Notes: generated by a model not told the origin, from the letters alone. A stretch of DNA of 64,000 bases from Beroe forskalii (GCA_011033025.1 WFMF01000099.1:188369-252368); one strand, 5' to 3'. Counted from the first letter of the stretch, positions 45,691-57,589 are shown. Numbers and translations: made by a program.

Positions 45691-45963
45691 CATTATGTCT
45701 GAAGACTTTGATGAACATATGAAATTTTTGGGACTATCTTTGGGATTTGCCCAAAGCAACTATTCACGTAATATGATCATGACGCGAAATTTTGAAATTT
45801 GTGGATATCTTTGGGAATATCATGAAAAGGTATGGATGTCATTTTGTAATTTTTTGGCGAATAAAATATGGTTGTTTTTTTCGAAAAATCCCCAAATTTC
45901 GTACCTGATAAATTTGTCTCGTATATAACCTGCAAGGTTTAACCATTAAGTCAGTAATTCCAG

Positions 45964-46279
45964 CAGGAAGACGACGACTCAGTGGGGGCTCCTGCTGATG
46001 TCATCGATCACAATGACGACATGGAGCACGCAGATCCGGCTTTACAACCCCCAGAATCGCCCTCAGAAGATTTAATTGCCTTAGGGGATCCTGCTCCTCC
46101 TGGAGAGGGAGCTTCATCAGAAGCACCCTTCTCTCCCAGACGAGCCTTCCTCAACGGAAGTTGAGAGCACGCCTGAAGTGGATAGTGGTCATGTGGAAGC
46201 TGGAGTGGTTGATGAAGGAGCATCTGATCATGTTGATCCTATTGATAATACACCCATTGACGAGCTTCCTTCAGAAGAG
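45964..46279 (+). CDS. Exon: acidic region start, with apparent one-base insertion
   Basis: Follows the acceptor AATTCCAG and ends at GAG/GTAGTT. The upstream half reads QEDDDSVGAPADVIDHNDD and so on, then hits a stop at 46164. The downstream half is open one base later (EVESTPEVDSGHVEAGVVDE) with the same Glu/Val/Pro/Asp character. Dropping one base within CCCTTCTCTCCC (near 46119-46130) gives a single open frame of 105 codons. Assembly error is likely, a real mutation possible. Confidence 0.75.
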
Positions 46280-49200
46280 GTAGTTATGTTAACATGTGGA
46301 GCTTCATTTTCTCATTTATAGTTTGCATGTGGTCTTGGGCCTTTTCTCTTCAAAAGCTCGAGACTTTGATAGATTACAACGGTGATAGCACTCTGGCACA
46401 TGAATAAATTATATATTGGCTTTAACTAATTAAAGACGGTTTCAAACTCTTGACGTTCTGATTTTCTTCCCAATCAACTCACGATACATATAATTTTGTG
46501 ATCAATGATATATATTACGATTAAATGTAAATCTTTGTAATTTGGATCACATCTTTGAAGTGAAGCATTTCAGCCGGTGCCACTGAGTCCAGACGACGTG
46601 TTGGTGTCTGTTGAGGACAACACTGAAACTGCTGAACCAGTTGAGCAGGCAGAGGAGAAGGCAGAGGAGGAGGAGGAGGTAAAGGAAGAGGAAGTGAAGG
46701 AGGTAGAGCCAGAAGAGGTCAGAGAGGAAGAGATCACGGGGGTTCAGGAGGAGGAAAGTCATGTCGATCATGTGCCATCTGTCGAGGAGGTTCCTCAGGA
46801 AGAGAGTTGTCCAGGGATGGAAGAGACTGTTTTGCAGCCTTCTGAGGAAGCCCACGAAGACATTGAAGTGTCTGAGGCTCCTGGTGAAACTCCAGTTGAA
46901 CCAGAGAGTGATCATGCCCATGAAGAACAGGTTGATCTGATTGGTAATGTTGAGGAGCCCAGTGAGGCCCCTGAAGCTCCAATGGACAGTCAGTGCCTTT
47001 TAATGGTAGATGAACCTGTAGAGTCAAATGAACCAGTCGTTGAAGACCATGCATTGCCAGTAGTAGAACCAGAGGTTGTAACTGAAGAACAATGTGCGAA
47101 TTGCAGTGAAAACTTTGATATTCCTGAGCATGAATCTCCTGCTCAAGTAGAAGAGTTAGTTGACTTATCAGGCATTGAAACTGCTGAAACCAATGGAGAT
47201 CATATTGATGCCCCATCTAATGATGAAGAACATGATAAAGTGGAACTAATTGTCTCTAATCACCAAGATCAGCCCGAGGGTAATGGTGAATCTCATCACG
47301 ATGAAAAGCCTGGCGATGCTTTGATCATTGAGGTAAATTTAACACTGCTTTGGAATTGTTGGAAAACTTTTACAGTTCTTCATTGTCCAAATTCAATCAT
47401 TAGAGAAAACATCATTTTCTTGTCAACCAATTCTTTATGTTTAACATTTTGCATTGTTCTAACTTCCCATTACAATCGAAACATAGGTAGATAATTGTCC
47501 AACCTAATTGAAAGTTTTTCTAACAAAATAATTATTTTGTATTTTATTTTTTATAGGATCAACAGACCCAGGATCAACATACTGACGACTTAGATAAATC
47601 TCCACTTCTTCACAGCCTTAACCCAGAAGACCAACCTGCATGTCCATTTGATCAAACTATTGACATTGAACCCGAAACTGAGTTTACATCTGTCATTGAA
47701 CCTGAAATAGAATCGAGTACACCAGCTATAAAAGCTGAAATAGAACTTAGTGAACCTGCAGTTGAACCAGAATTTGAATCTATTTCACCTGCCAATGAAC
47801 CTTTATTCCAATCAAGTGCACCTCTCATTGAGTCAGATGATTCTATCATCAAGAACCTTTCTGAGGAGTTTATTGCAGAGCCTTCTGAACCATTGCACTT
47901 TATAGAAAATACCCAAGATGAATTCATCAGTGAAATCCCTGTTGAGTCAGATCTGTCTCCAGTTGCATTGGTTTCTCATGAGGACGAATTGCAAGTTGGA
48001 AGTCCGGCCAGTGATTCAACTCCAACTAATGTGTTTGACAACTTCCCAGATGATAAAGAACTCGGAACGTCAACCATGCTTTCAAATGATCCGGCTGATA
48101 ATCTCAGTTCTACAGAGTCTCTACCCTATGAAGAAGTGGTTCCTGTGGAAGAGCAACCTATTTCACCAACCATAGATGAATCCCACGTTGAAGAAGCACC
48201 ATTCCCACCTGAGCCTGATCAACCAGTCATTGAACCAAATGAAGAAACGACTGAAATAAGCGATGTTGTGCCTGAAATGACTATTCCTGCACCTTGTGAA
48301 CATGAATCTGACTTGAATGAACCAAAACAGGAATCTAACACCCCCTCATCTGGAGAAATTTCACCTCCTTGTGATATGGCTAAACTAGAATTGTTGGAGG
48401 AAATAGCATCAAAAATAGAAATTGTTTCACCTACTCATCCAGAAGCTTCCCCAAAATTAGATGTTATTCTCGAAGACCCTGTAATTGAGCAAATAGAACA
48501 CACTGAAAACCTGACTGAGGCTGTTGATGAAGTCACCACTGAACCAGAAACGACTGCAACAACAGATGAAGTGAAAGACATTGAGATTGAAGAATCCTCT
48601 ATTGCACAAGAGGAAGTTCCTTCAGAAAAACAGGAATTTGATATCGAGAAGAATGATTTAACTGCACCTACTGATGAAGATCCCATCCAAGTTGAGAGTG
48701 CCAGTGTGAAGCCCCATAACGGTGCTGCCATCTCTCAAGTCGTTGAGGAAACCAAGGAAAGAGTGTTAGACACACTAGATGCTATGACTGAGAACGAGAC
48801 AGAAATTGATGAATATTCCATGGAAGCAGAGACGTGTGTTGTCAGTCCTGAAGAGGAGGAATTTGTGCCAGAATTCGAAGAATCAGTTCAAGAGCATAAG
48901 GAGGAGAAACCTGTGTCTGATGTAGTCGAACAAGTTGCTCCTCTTCCCATTCAGGAGGAGACAAATGATGTATTGCCAGCTCTTGTTGTTACTGAGGAGC
49001 TCCCAGCAGCAGATGTCACTGGGGAGTTGCCAGCAGCAGATGTCACTGAGGAGTTGCCAGCTCCTGATGTCACTGAGGAGTTCCCAGCTCCTGATGTAAC
49101 TGAGGAGTTGCCAGCAGCAGATGTTACTGAGGAGTTCCCAGCTCCTGATGTCACTGAGGAGTTGCCAGTTCCTGATACCACTGAGGAGTTGCCAGCAGCA

Positions 49201-52200
49201 GATGTCATTGGAGAGTTGCCAGCTCCTGATGTCACTGAGGAGTTCCCAGCTCCTGATGTCACTGAGGAGTTCCCAGCTCCTGATGTCACTGAGGAGTTCC
49301 CAGCTCCTGATGTCACTGAGGAGTTGCCAGCAGCAGATGTCATTGAGGAGTTCCCAGCTCCTGATGTTACTGAGGAGTTCCCAGCTCCTGATGTTACTGA
49401 GGAGTTCCCAGCTCCTGATGTTACTGAGGAGTTCCCAGCTCCTGATGTTACTGAGGAGTTCCCAGCTCCTGATGTTACTGAGGAGTTCCCAGCTCCTGAT
49501 GTCACTGAGGAGTCCCCAGCTCCTGATGTTACTGAGGAGTTCCCAGCTCCTGATGTGACTGATGTATTGCCAACTCCTGATGTCACTGAGGAGTTGCCAG
49601 CTCCTGATGTCACTGAGGAGTTCCCAGCTCCTGATGTCACTGAGGAGTTCCCAGCTCCTGATGTCACTGAGGAGTTGCCAGCAGCAGATGTCATTGAGGA
49701 GTTCCCAGCTCCTGATGTTACTGAGGAGTTCCCAGCTCCTGATGTTACTGAGGAGTTCCCAGCTCCTGATGTTACTGAGGAGTTCCCAGCTCCTGATGTC
49801 ACTGAGGAGTTGCCAGCTCCTGATGTTACTGAGGAGTTGCCAGCTCCTGATGTTACTGAGGAGTCCCCAGCTCCTGATGTCACTGAGGAGTTCCCAGCTC
49901 CTGATGTTACTGAGGAGTTCCCAGCTCCTGATGTTACTGATGTATTGCCAACTCCTGATGTTACTGAGGAGTTCCCAGCAGCTGATGTCATTGGCGAGTT
50001 GCCAGCAGCTGCTGAAGACATTGAATTGCCAGAAGAAACGCCTGTTGAGTTGCATGAAGTAGAAAGTGAAGATATGATTTCTGGAGAAGTTAAAACTGTC
50101 AATGATATCGAGGAAACTGCCAAAACCATGCCAACCCCTGCTGATGAAGCCGCCCCTGATCAGGTCATTGAGACAAGTATTGAAGAAGCTATGAACGACA
50201 CCGAAAAAAACATCTGATGAAATCATGGAAGCTGCAGAAGCTATTGAAAACACTGTTCTAACTTCAAGTGAACCAATAGAGGATGAAATTGTTACTGAAC
50301 CTATAGAAACATCTTCAAAAGTTGAGGATGAAGTTGTTGTGGAAAAGGAAGCCCTCATTCCTGAGGCTGATCAGAAGAGTGAATTTAGTCACGAAGTATG
50401 TAATGAAATGGTTGCTGAATTCATTCCACCACCGCCTCCACCAGCAGCCGATGACATGCCCAGCACAATATCTGACATTGATTCTCAATTAGATGCTTTA
50501 ATTCATGAGGACTTTGTTATTCAGCCTCCCGCCGAAATCAATGATGAAAGTCAGGTTCCGGATGATAGTCAGGTACCAGATGAAAGTCAGGTTCCAGATG
50601 TTAGTCATGTTCCAGATGACATTCAGGTTCCAGAAGAAGTTGAAGCCGATAAGATCGATAATGAACTGAAAGATACATGTGATGAAGAACAAAACATCGA
50701 TGATGTATTTGATAAGCTCACTCCAGAAACAGAAACACAGAAAGATTTCTCGCCGATTACACCTGATAAGGACGATAAATATTCAACTGATCTGAACATC
50801 AATCATGATAGTGCTGAAAAGGAATACTCTTTCCGAACCAAAGACTTGAGTCTAGGGTTTGAAGTGGCACATCTTGAGGAAAAAGATGATAACAGAAAAT
50901 CAGTAGACACACCCACAACCAAATTAATCCCTGAATTCCCAAGTACAGAAAAATTAAATATTATAAGTGAAGGGACTAATATCATTGTCGGAAATGCTGA
51001 AATGGCCCCAAAAAACGTTGAATGTGGTTCCGATTTGGAATTCAAGTCTCCAGGAAAAGAATCGACTGAAGATGAAAAGGCCAAAGTTTTTGTCGACGAC
51101 ATTATTCGAAAATCAGAAAATGACCTTTTGGACCTTATCGACACTTCTACAGATGCTTCCTCAGATATTCTTATTTCAGACGATAACAAAGCAGTATATA
51201 AACCCCAGCAAATCGAAAACGAGGAAAATGTTTTGAATATTTCCTGTGAGGAAACTGCAAACCTACTTCCCCCAGATCAGACCCTTGATGAATCACCCAG
51301 TGACAAATCCCCTTCTCCCATTGACAACACCACAGTAACAGAATCATCTGCACCTGAATCCACCGAGCTTGCTACCTCTGAACCTGAGCAGAATATAACC
51401 CCAGTCCAAGTTCCTTCCACTCCAATCACACCAACTTCTCCCTCGATAACTGGAAAGGAGGATAAGGTTAAGGAACTGGAAAATCTGGTGGAAGAGGAAA
51501 AACGGCTGGAGCATGAAGCAAAAAGGAGGCGGGTTAAGGTAACAAAGATGAGCAGCCTCAGCAGGATATCAGCAGCTTTTGTTCTTCCGATTCTGCAAAT
51601 CAATGCTTCTTGGGTTTATCAATAAAATGTGATCATCTTCCCCTAAAACACTTGCTCCAGAGGGTCTGTGTATGATTAATATGCTGAGAAATCCATCCTG
51701 ATCATCTATTGGCACCGGCACAGAGGCACTATTTATATTCTCCACTTGATCTTTCTCTTATTATGTAGACACATATATTATGATTTTATCGTTTCAATTT
51801 ATAGCACCATTCCTTACTCGTTATGTTCCAAATTGACAGTTCAAGCACTTCATCAAAACTCGGTGTGAGATAATGGGTTATCTCATCAAAAGCTCTCGAT
51901 TAAACTTTTAGCCTATTTTAACTACCTTTGATTTATATACGTGTTATTATATTTTCTATGTTTTCGATTAACACTGCAGATGCCTGATGAAATACACTTC
52001 CGAGTGATCAGGTCTTATTTCAAACTCATTTATGCTCCAGTATATTTTGAATTTCCCTGTATGATACGCAGAATTTTACAAAACTCTTGTCTCGTGACGT
52101 CAATTCTTGCGATTTAAGCTGAGAAACTACTTAACTGAAATACTAATAGAGTACTAGCAGCTCTTACTACGCTTTGAATTTGCCAGTACATTATCTTCAT

Positions 52201-55200
52201 AACCCTTTCCTCACCGCCCTTCCTCCCCTCAGGAACTGCAGGCTGAGATTAAATCTCGTGATCAAGTTATCGAAGCTGACAAAGCCAAGATCACCGAGCT
52301 ATCATCCCGCATTTCCGAACTGGAAACTACCCTTGAAAAACTCCAGGCTGATAAGGCTATCCAAGATGAAACCATCAAGACTTTGGAGGTATGTATCGTG
52401 ATGATTTTTATCAGATTATATGCTACATATTATGTTGGGTATCAATTAATTTCTTCACTGGATTTCTGATCGGTGTCTTCTGGAACGATGATATGAGAAG
52501 ATTCCTCTGATTTATTTATGAAGGGAATGCCAATTAATCATTAAAATATCTATTGATAAGGGACCGTTCACTGAGAAAAATACTTTTTGTCCTAAAGGTT
52601 TTCAATGTTTGCCCTGATAAGTATTTTTCAATCTGCTCCTGATCAAACAACTCATTAACACGTCGATAATCAACCAATTTTCTAACTTAGTTTTTGAATG
52701 GAAAATCAGTCACAAAAACCTGTGTGAAGAGTGAACGGTCCTTTGTCACTCGAATTGTACCTTGAGCCTTGAAATCGCATTGTTTCACAACACTGCCCTT
52801 TTCTTGGTTTTGTTCCTTTCTTCATTTTCTGAAAATCTTATATATTTCCTATGCAATCAAGGAAAAAGAAGCAAAAAGGCTCGAAGCGGATAAGAATAAA
52901 AAATCTACGGTATGTGAATTCTGTGTCCCGTTTTTCACCTTCCAAAATTCGTTCTTTTGCTACATTCTTAAGTTCTAACCAATCATCGAAGTTCCAAAAG
53001 CTGTTTTTACTCAAATATTCCCTTGCTAATCTTTTGATTTAAGTTATTGACAAGACTTGCTTAAAAGGCTTAAAACGCTTCAGATGCTAGTTTTTGCTGT
53101 AATTATCTTAATAGCTGACTCAAATTTATGCTGCTTTCATTGAAATTTTAGTAAATGTGGAATTCCGATAACTTTGCGGAGGCATAACATAAAGTACTAA
53201 AATAAACATAATTTACGAGTTACCTTGCGGTATTGAATTAAGGTGTTGAGTAGCTTTACACTTATCGACAAAAGTCATCCATAGGTACCTACTTATATTA
53301 TGCATTTAGAAATATTTCAAAAATAAAGCATATCTGAGTGAAAATATGTCCCTATGTTCATAAAACTACCTATTTCTGTTTCGCCGAATGTGGAACAAAA
53401 TTGCAACAATTTTTGATCATATCGATATATGCTTATACAGGGCCTATTGGATATTTCCGGATAAAGATCTTGACCAAAAACAGTTGATAACACTTTTCTG
53501 TTGCCAATAAATAAAACATTATTGATATCTACTCTTCAGCTTTGAAAGTTTTAAGATAATATGATGAAATTTTGTCCCAAATTTGTGCCACTTAGGCGAA
53601 ACATCATATGACACTACCGCTGGCGCGAAATTTTATACGAATTTCCTGATCAAAGGACCTAGTATGCCTTGCAATTTTTACGCGCGCAAGGTGCGCGCGC
53701 AAAAGTTGTGCACATTTTTAGTCCGAAGTGGATTTTTTCGACAAACCGATTCTCCTCATAAACTTGAAATGACGCTAAATTCCCGACCCACAACCAGTTA
53801 TCCGGCAAGAAGGCAACCTCGTCGCCCCGTCCTACGACGCCGAATAAGACCACCACGCCTAACAGAACAACAACACCCAGTAGAACCACAAAAACGAGCA
53901 ATTTGGTCGCTAAAGCGGTCACTCCAAACTCAAAAAGCACGCCAGGAACCAAGCCCAGCACACCTAAAACCCCCAAAACCGCCACCCCCAATCGAACGAT
54001 CAGTAAAACTAGCACTCCGACAAAACCGAGTCTGCCGCCGAAATCTAACGGAATTCCGCCCGCGCTGCCGCCCAAAACCAGAGAGAAATCCACGCCTCAA
54101 GTTTGTTTGCTGTCCCCCATATGATTCTACATGTAATTCAGCATAACTCTGACAGTTTCTGTTGGGTGCATTCAATCCATGCTCATATTGCATGGTCTCC
54201 AATTTCTACCGCATGACCAAGGGCATATTTCTATCTGTTCATCCTGCTTATACAGCAGCTTCATTCATTTTTTTCATTCTTACAAAAAAGCCCTGATGAC
54301 TTGATGATAAACTTTTAAATTCATTGGATATATATAGAAAGCTAAAAGCATAAACATAGAACTGGTTGGTGTATGCTTCATTTCAGACTTCTGACTTTCT
54401 GGGTCTGAGTAAATGTTTAGCATATGATATGGATATGTATCATTTCAGCTTTTTGAACTTTTGAGTTTTGTAAGTTTTTACTTTTTAACCTTAAATAACA
54501 ATCACATCCAAAGCCGCCCTAAAAAGATAAAATAGGAATTTTGATTTTTCACTGTAGTTTCGCCAGCAATTCTATGCGTTAAAATCTAAAACTATTCCAC
54601 TATCAACAGGACAAAAAGACTCCCGGAGCTAAGACGCCCGGCACCAAAACGCCTGCTAAAACCGGAGCCAAGAAGCCCACAGACACGCCCACTAAGACGC
54701 CCTCCAAACCGGCTACAAAACCCACCACGAGACCAAGCAGTGCCGCAAAACCCGCAACGACAAAGCCAGCTACTAAACCTGCTGCTAAGAAGCCATTGAC
54801 TAACGGTAGGCTGGGTTGAAGCTGGCTAGATTTTAATATATGATCAGTTTTTTAAGAGAGTCAAAATGTGAAGTAATTGTCAATTGCGTCACAGGATTTA
54901 GAGCTTTAATATGCTGATGAAGGCGAATATCTATTTACGCTATTTTGCTTTTCTTTTTTGATATAAGAGCGATCACTGATTAAATTCAGAATCCCCTAAC
55001 CCGACCTCTCTCAGGGGTGACCCCTTTTAGACCCCCTAACATAACCTTTCTCAGGGGTATCCGGATCCCCCTCTAATAACCCCCTAACATAACCTTTCTC
55101 AGGGGTGACCCCCTCCAAGACGCCCTCCAAGCCAGGAACCCCCACTCGAACAACAGGGACCCCCACAAAAGCCCCAGGAACCCCAAAGACTACCCGGACA

Positions 55201-55932
55201 AAGCCAGGTTTTTACCATTCGAACACGTTTCTTTGTAATATGAATCGTTCGGATCTTATTGGAATTATGTATTTGGGCTGATTTTTTGGGCAGAAAAGAA
55301 AATTGATTTTGTAACTAGCGTTTAATCGAATTCGAGAAACTTCGCCTGTAATATTTGAAGATTTGAACTCCAAATCCAAAGCTACACTATAAGAAATGTC
55401 CAATGACCTCATAAGGTGGGAAAATTCCTGTAAAAGCTGATTATAGTGCTGATTATATGGCACCAGCACCCTGGCAACAGGAGTGCACTATACATACATA
55501 CATACAGTGCTGTTAAAAAAACATCATTATGTTATCAATGTGCCCCATACTCCAGTGTATAATATAGCTGCAAAGTCGGCCTCGTAAATTAGCTTGGAAC
55601 CCCGATTTAAATGTCCCTCTCATATGGTTCTTGCTGGCTGATCCTATATCCGCATCGCCCTGATCTCTAGAAGTCGATAACACGTAGTTGTTCATAACTC
55701 GTACTCTAGGCTAGAAGTAAAAAAAAAGTTGGCTGCACAATGTACAGGGTCGATAACTACGCGTCGTGCCCTGTGTTGGCACTCTGCCAAATAACCATAT
55801 AAGGAATAATGCCCCGCCCATTATTCCTTATAAGGAATAATACTCCTGATATTATATACTGACAATGTCATTGCCCTCAGTGTCAGCCACGAGTAAACCT
55901 GCTGCCGGAGCCAAGTCAGCCGCTAGCCCAAA
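45964..55932 (+). CDS. Large acidic-repeat, coiled-coil, KTP-rich protein (MAP/neurofilament-like), partial at both ends
   Basis: Nine exons are read: 45964-46279, 46574-47332, 47557-51538, 52233-52388, 52862-52909, 53798-54100, 54610-54805, 55103-55207, 55881-55932. All junctions are GT-AG and every phase agrees once one surplus base is allowed in exons 1 and 3. Together they give about 1,970 residues. Order: Glu/Pro/Val-rich acidic region (about 1,680 residues) with a 9-residue repeat array; polyproline IPPPPPP; a charged coiled coil (from KVKELENLVEEEKRLEHEAK through ELETTLEKLQADK); then a basic Lys/Thr/Pro/Ser/Ala tail with KTPGAKTPGTKTPAK-like phrases. Family knowledge: tau/MAP2/MAP4 proteins combine an acidic projection domain with a KTP-rich region before microtubule-binding repeats; neurofilament heavy chains have related low-complexity tails. 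No microtubule-binding repeat is seen before the window ends, so the name is an inference. No in-frame stop follows the last exon before its donor, so the gene probably continues. Confidence 0.85.
46574..47332 (+). CDS. Exon: Glu-rich region
   Basis: 253 codons between GCATTTCAG and GAG/GTAAAT, phase 0 at both ends. It starts PVPLSPDDVLVSVEDN and is dominated by Glu, Val and Pro, with EEKAEEEEEVKEEEVKEVEP near its beginning. No domain is recognised. The frame runs on 162 bp into the intron, so the reading depends on the donor at 47333. Confidence 0.88.
47557..51538 (+). CDS. Giant exon with 9-residue repeat array, apparent one-base insertion
   Basis: 3,982 nt starting after TTTTTATAG and ending AAG/GTAACA. 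Once one base is dropped it is exactly 1,327 codons. Frame 1 is open from 47557 to the stop at 50217. From about 50204 the +1 frame continues with the same composition (SDEIMEAAEAIENTVLTSSE) to 51538. The switch falls in a run of seven A (50204-50210); six would keep the frame. Contents: irregular acidic sequence, the 9-residue array (48991-50010), FIPPPPPPAADDMPS, five 6-residue units of the SQVPDD type (50549-50630), and the beginning of the coiled coil. Confidence 0.85.
48991..50010 (+). repeat. 27-bp coding minisatellite, about 37 copies (TEEFPAPDV)
   Basis: Each 27-bp unit encodes TEEFPAPDV or a variant (TEELPAPDV, TEELPAADV, TEESPAPDV, TDVLPTPDV, IEEFPAPDV). Rare variants recur at multiples of the unit: GATGTATTGCCAACTCCT at 49561 and 49939 (378 bp, 14 units) and CAGCAGATGTCATTGAGGAG at 49331 and 49682 (351 bp, 13 units), so a block of 13-14 units was itself duplicated. 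Because 27 is a multiple of three, all six frames stay open over long stretches, which produces large false open frames on both strands. Confidence 0.95.
52233..52388 (+). CDS. Exon: coiled coil
   Basis: 52 codons after CCTCCCCTCAG and before GTATGT, phase 0 at both ends. ELQAEIKSRDQVIEADKAKI and the following TELSSRISELETTLEKLQADK show leucine/isoleucine heptads typical of a parallel coiled coil. Confidence 0.88.
52862..52909 (+). CDS. Micro-exon: charged helix extension
   Basis: 48 nt, EKEAKRLEADKNKKST, phase 0 at both ends, donor GTATGT. The acceptor GCAATCAAG has a weak pyrimidine tract, so skipping of this exon is plausible and would keep the frame. Confidence 0.6.
53798..54100 (+). CDS. 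Exon: basic Thr/Pro/Lys/Ser-rich region
   Basis: 101 codons (LSGKKATSSPRPTTPNKTTT and onward, through TPGTKPSTPKTPKTATPNRT to REKSTPQ), phase 0. The acceptor CCACAACCAG is weak; an alternative AG twelve bases downstream is also in frame. The SP/TP-rich sequence offers many proline-directed kinase sites. Overlapping long frames in this stretch are shadows. Confidence 0.75.
54610..54805 (+). CDS. Exon: KTP repeats
   Basis: Begins DKKTPGAKTPGTKTPAKTGA after TATCAACAG and ends phase 1 at AACG/GTAGG. If this donor is not used, translation stops at TGA 54817, which would be an alternative short C-terminus. Confidence 0.85.
54992..55102 (+). promoter_or_regulatory. Triplicated branch-point/acceptor unit
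   Basis: Three tandem copies of CCCCTAACATAACCTTTCTCAGGGGT, with branch-like CTAAC at 54996, 55036 and 55084 and AG ends at 55014, 55054 and 55102. Only the third AG joins the upstream phase-1 donor without meeting a stop. The first two would give short, different C-termini. Confidence 0.8.
55103..55207 (+). CDS. Exon: SKTPSKPGTPTRTTGTPTK
   Basis: 105 nt, phase 1 to phase 1. Reads VTPSKTPSKPGTPTRTTGTP and continues TKAPGTPKTTRTKP. The repetitive TP/KP pattern agrees with the neighbouring exons. Confidence 0.82.
55881..55932 (+). CDS. Exon: last one recognised in the window
   Basis: 52 nt, VSATSKPAAGAKSAASP, after TTGCCCTCAG and before a strong donor GTAAGTAG, ending in phase 2. The strong donor shows that at least one more exon follows. 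Confidence 0.78.
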
Positions 55933-57589
55933 GTAAGTAGTGCTTTCCTGCGTTTGCCTGACCCATTATTATAGATAAATTTTATAATTGTGAGTTGGGT
56001 CGCGCACGAAAGGGGCCAAGTATTGAGCAGATCAATACTTGGTCTTGATCAGGTTCATTCTCAGATAAGGATTGAGACATTTCTTCGATGTTCCTTCATA
56101 AATTTTTAGGAATTAACTAGTAACCAGTGACTTCGTTTGGTTGATTAGCTGAATGCACAGGGATAGTCGTATTTCAATTAGTTTAGCTTTCGTTGAACTT
56201 ATGGATGAGCTTCAGTATCATACAGTGCCATAGTCGAAATTTCAGTACCTAGATGTCAAATTTGGTGACACTAACTCACTAATCGATAAATAATATTGAA
56301 TGCTTACCTTTAGCATATTATGTTTACTGGTAGTTACTATAAAATGTCCAATGTTTGATTGACACACAAACATTATTAATAGGTTAACGAATAACAGTTC
56401 GCGACGTTAAAAATTCCTTGCATATCTTCCTCACTGTCCTGAAACTTCATAACAAGAAACAGTTAAAAAACGTAATTTAAACGGCCTAAATATTGCCTTA
56501 TCAATTATCTGCTGTCAAAACGTATCATGTTGCGGGTATTTTTCTAATTTCTGAAATTGTTTTGTGGAAGTGTTGTGACATCTGCTAACCGAACCAGTTC
56601 ACGTTTTCTGCAAAAATATTTGCTGACTTTTTATCCGCCCTTCTTGCAGCAATGTTGTTCATTTTCTATAGAAAATATGAGTTTTAAACCGGGTTAAAAA
56701 ACTTTAAATGTTGTCCCTTTTGCATAATTTGTCCATATTTAACCGTTTTTCTTTCATTTCTGGGGGTGTCGTAAAATATGAATTTCTTTTGTATTTTATC
56801 GCATCATTGGCTATAAATTCCCATGCTCATTACTCAATCCAAACAAAAACCTACATGCCGAAAATATTTCGTCTTACATATTTACTACAACCATTTCCTT
56901 CCCACAATAATTAGCCGTATAATCAAACCGTCATTACTATTCGTCGTAATACAGTATTCCCATGCTTTGCTTAAGAAAAACCTATATGATTTTAAAACTT
57001 AATCAATTCCCTTGTCATATCCATGATAATGACGTCAACTGGTAGTGCTACCTATTTTTTGGGGCACGTTAAGTAGCATCTGGCATCTATTCGATGATGA
57101 TTTATCCTCTAATAGTTACCGAATGTTAACTTAAAGGGGTTCTCTGCTCCAGAAAAAGTGCTATTTTTCATGATCCAATTTATTAATTAGTTCTGTAACA
57201 ATAATCATGGTGAAATTCCCATGTTTCTAGGTGCCTCCTATCGCGAGATATCGCACCTTTATGTTACGGCGCGATGACGTCACTACTGCACCAGACCGCA
57301 ACTGACTGCTATGCGCGCTATTAAAATACGTGATAAAATTGGTATTTCCCACATTACTTTTATTGTTTGCTTCACTTTTAGTTTTCTTATTTTTTTTAAA
57401 TGATTGTTTGCTGATTAGATATGTTAGTTAATTGATACACTCAACTATTTATGCATTCATTTTGGGACAATAGGATGGGAAATGAGCCCATCTTGCCTGC
57501 AGTAAATTCTGACAGTTTTCATTGTGAAATCAGTACTTTAAGGCATCAGCTATCTCCGAGATACCTTCACTCACCCCTTATTTGATCTG
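55933..57589. other. Presumed intron or gene-free stretch
   Basis: A+T-rich. One CRE half-module near 57020 (CATGATAATGACGTCAACTG) and one GATGACGTCACTACTG near 57275. No KTP-like exon is visible. Confidence 0.4.

Noticed and set aside
46547-47216. Minus-strand frames of 124 and 160 codons
   Set aside because: They lie wholly opposite the Glu-rich exon and have the Leu/His/Gln-rich composition expected of its antisense.
48883-50358. Very long minus-strand open frames (491 and 392 codons) and extra plus-strand frames over the minisatellite
   Set aside because: The 27-bp unit keeps all frames open. The frame matching the flanking acidic exons and splice phases is the plus-strand TEEFPAPDV one.
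53583-54202. 187-codon plus frame and two minus frames across the Thr/Pro exon
   Set aside because: They are shadows. The frame giving KTP/TPNKTT agrees in phase and composition with neighbouring exons.
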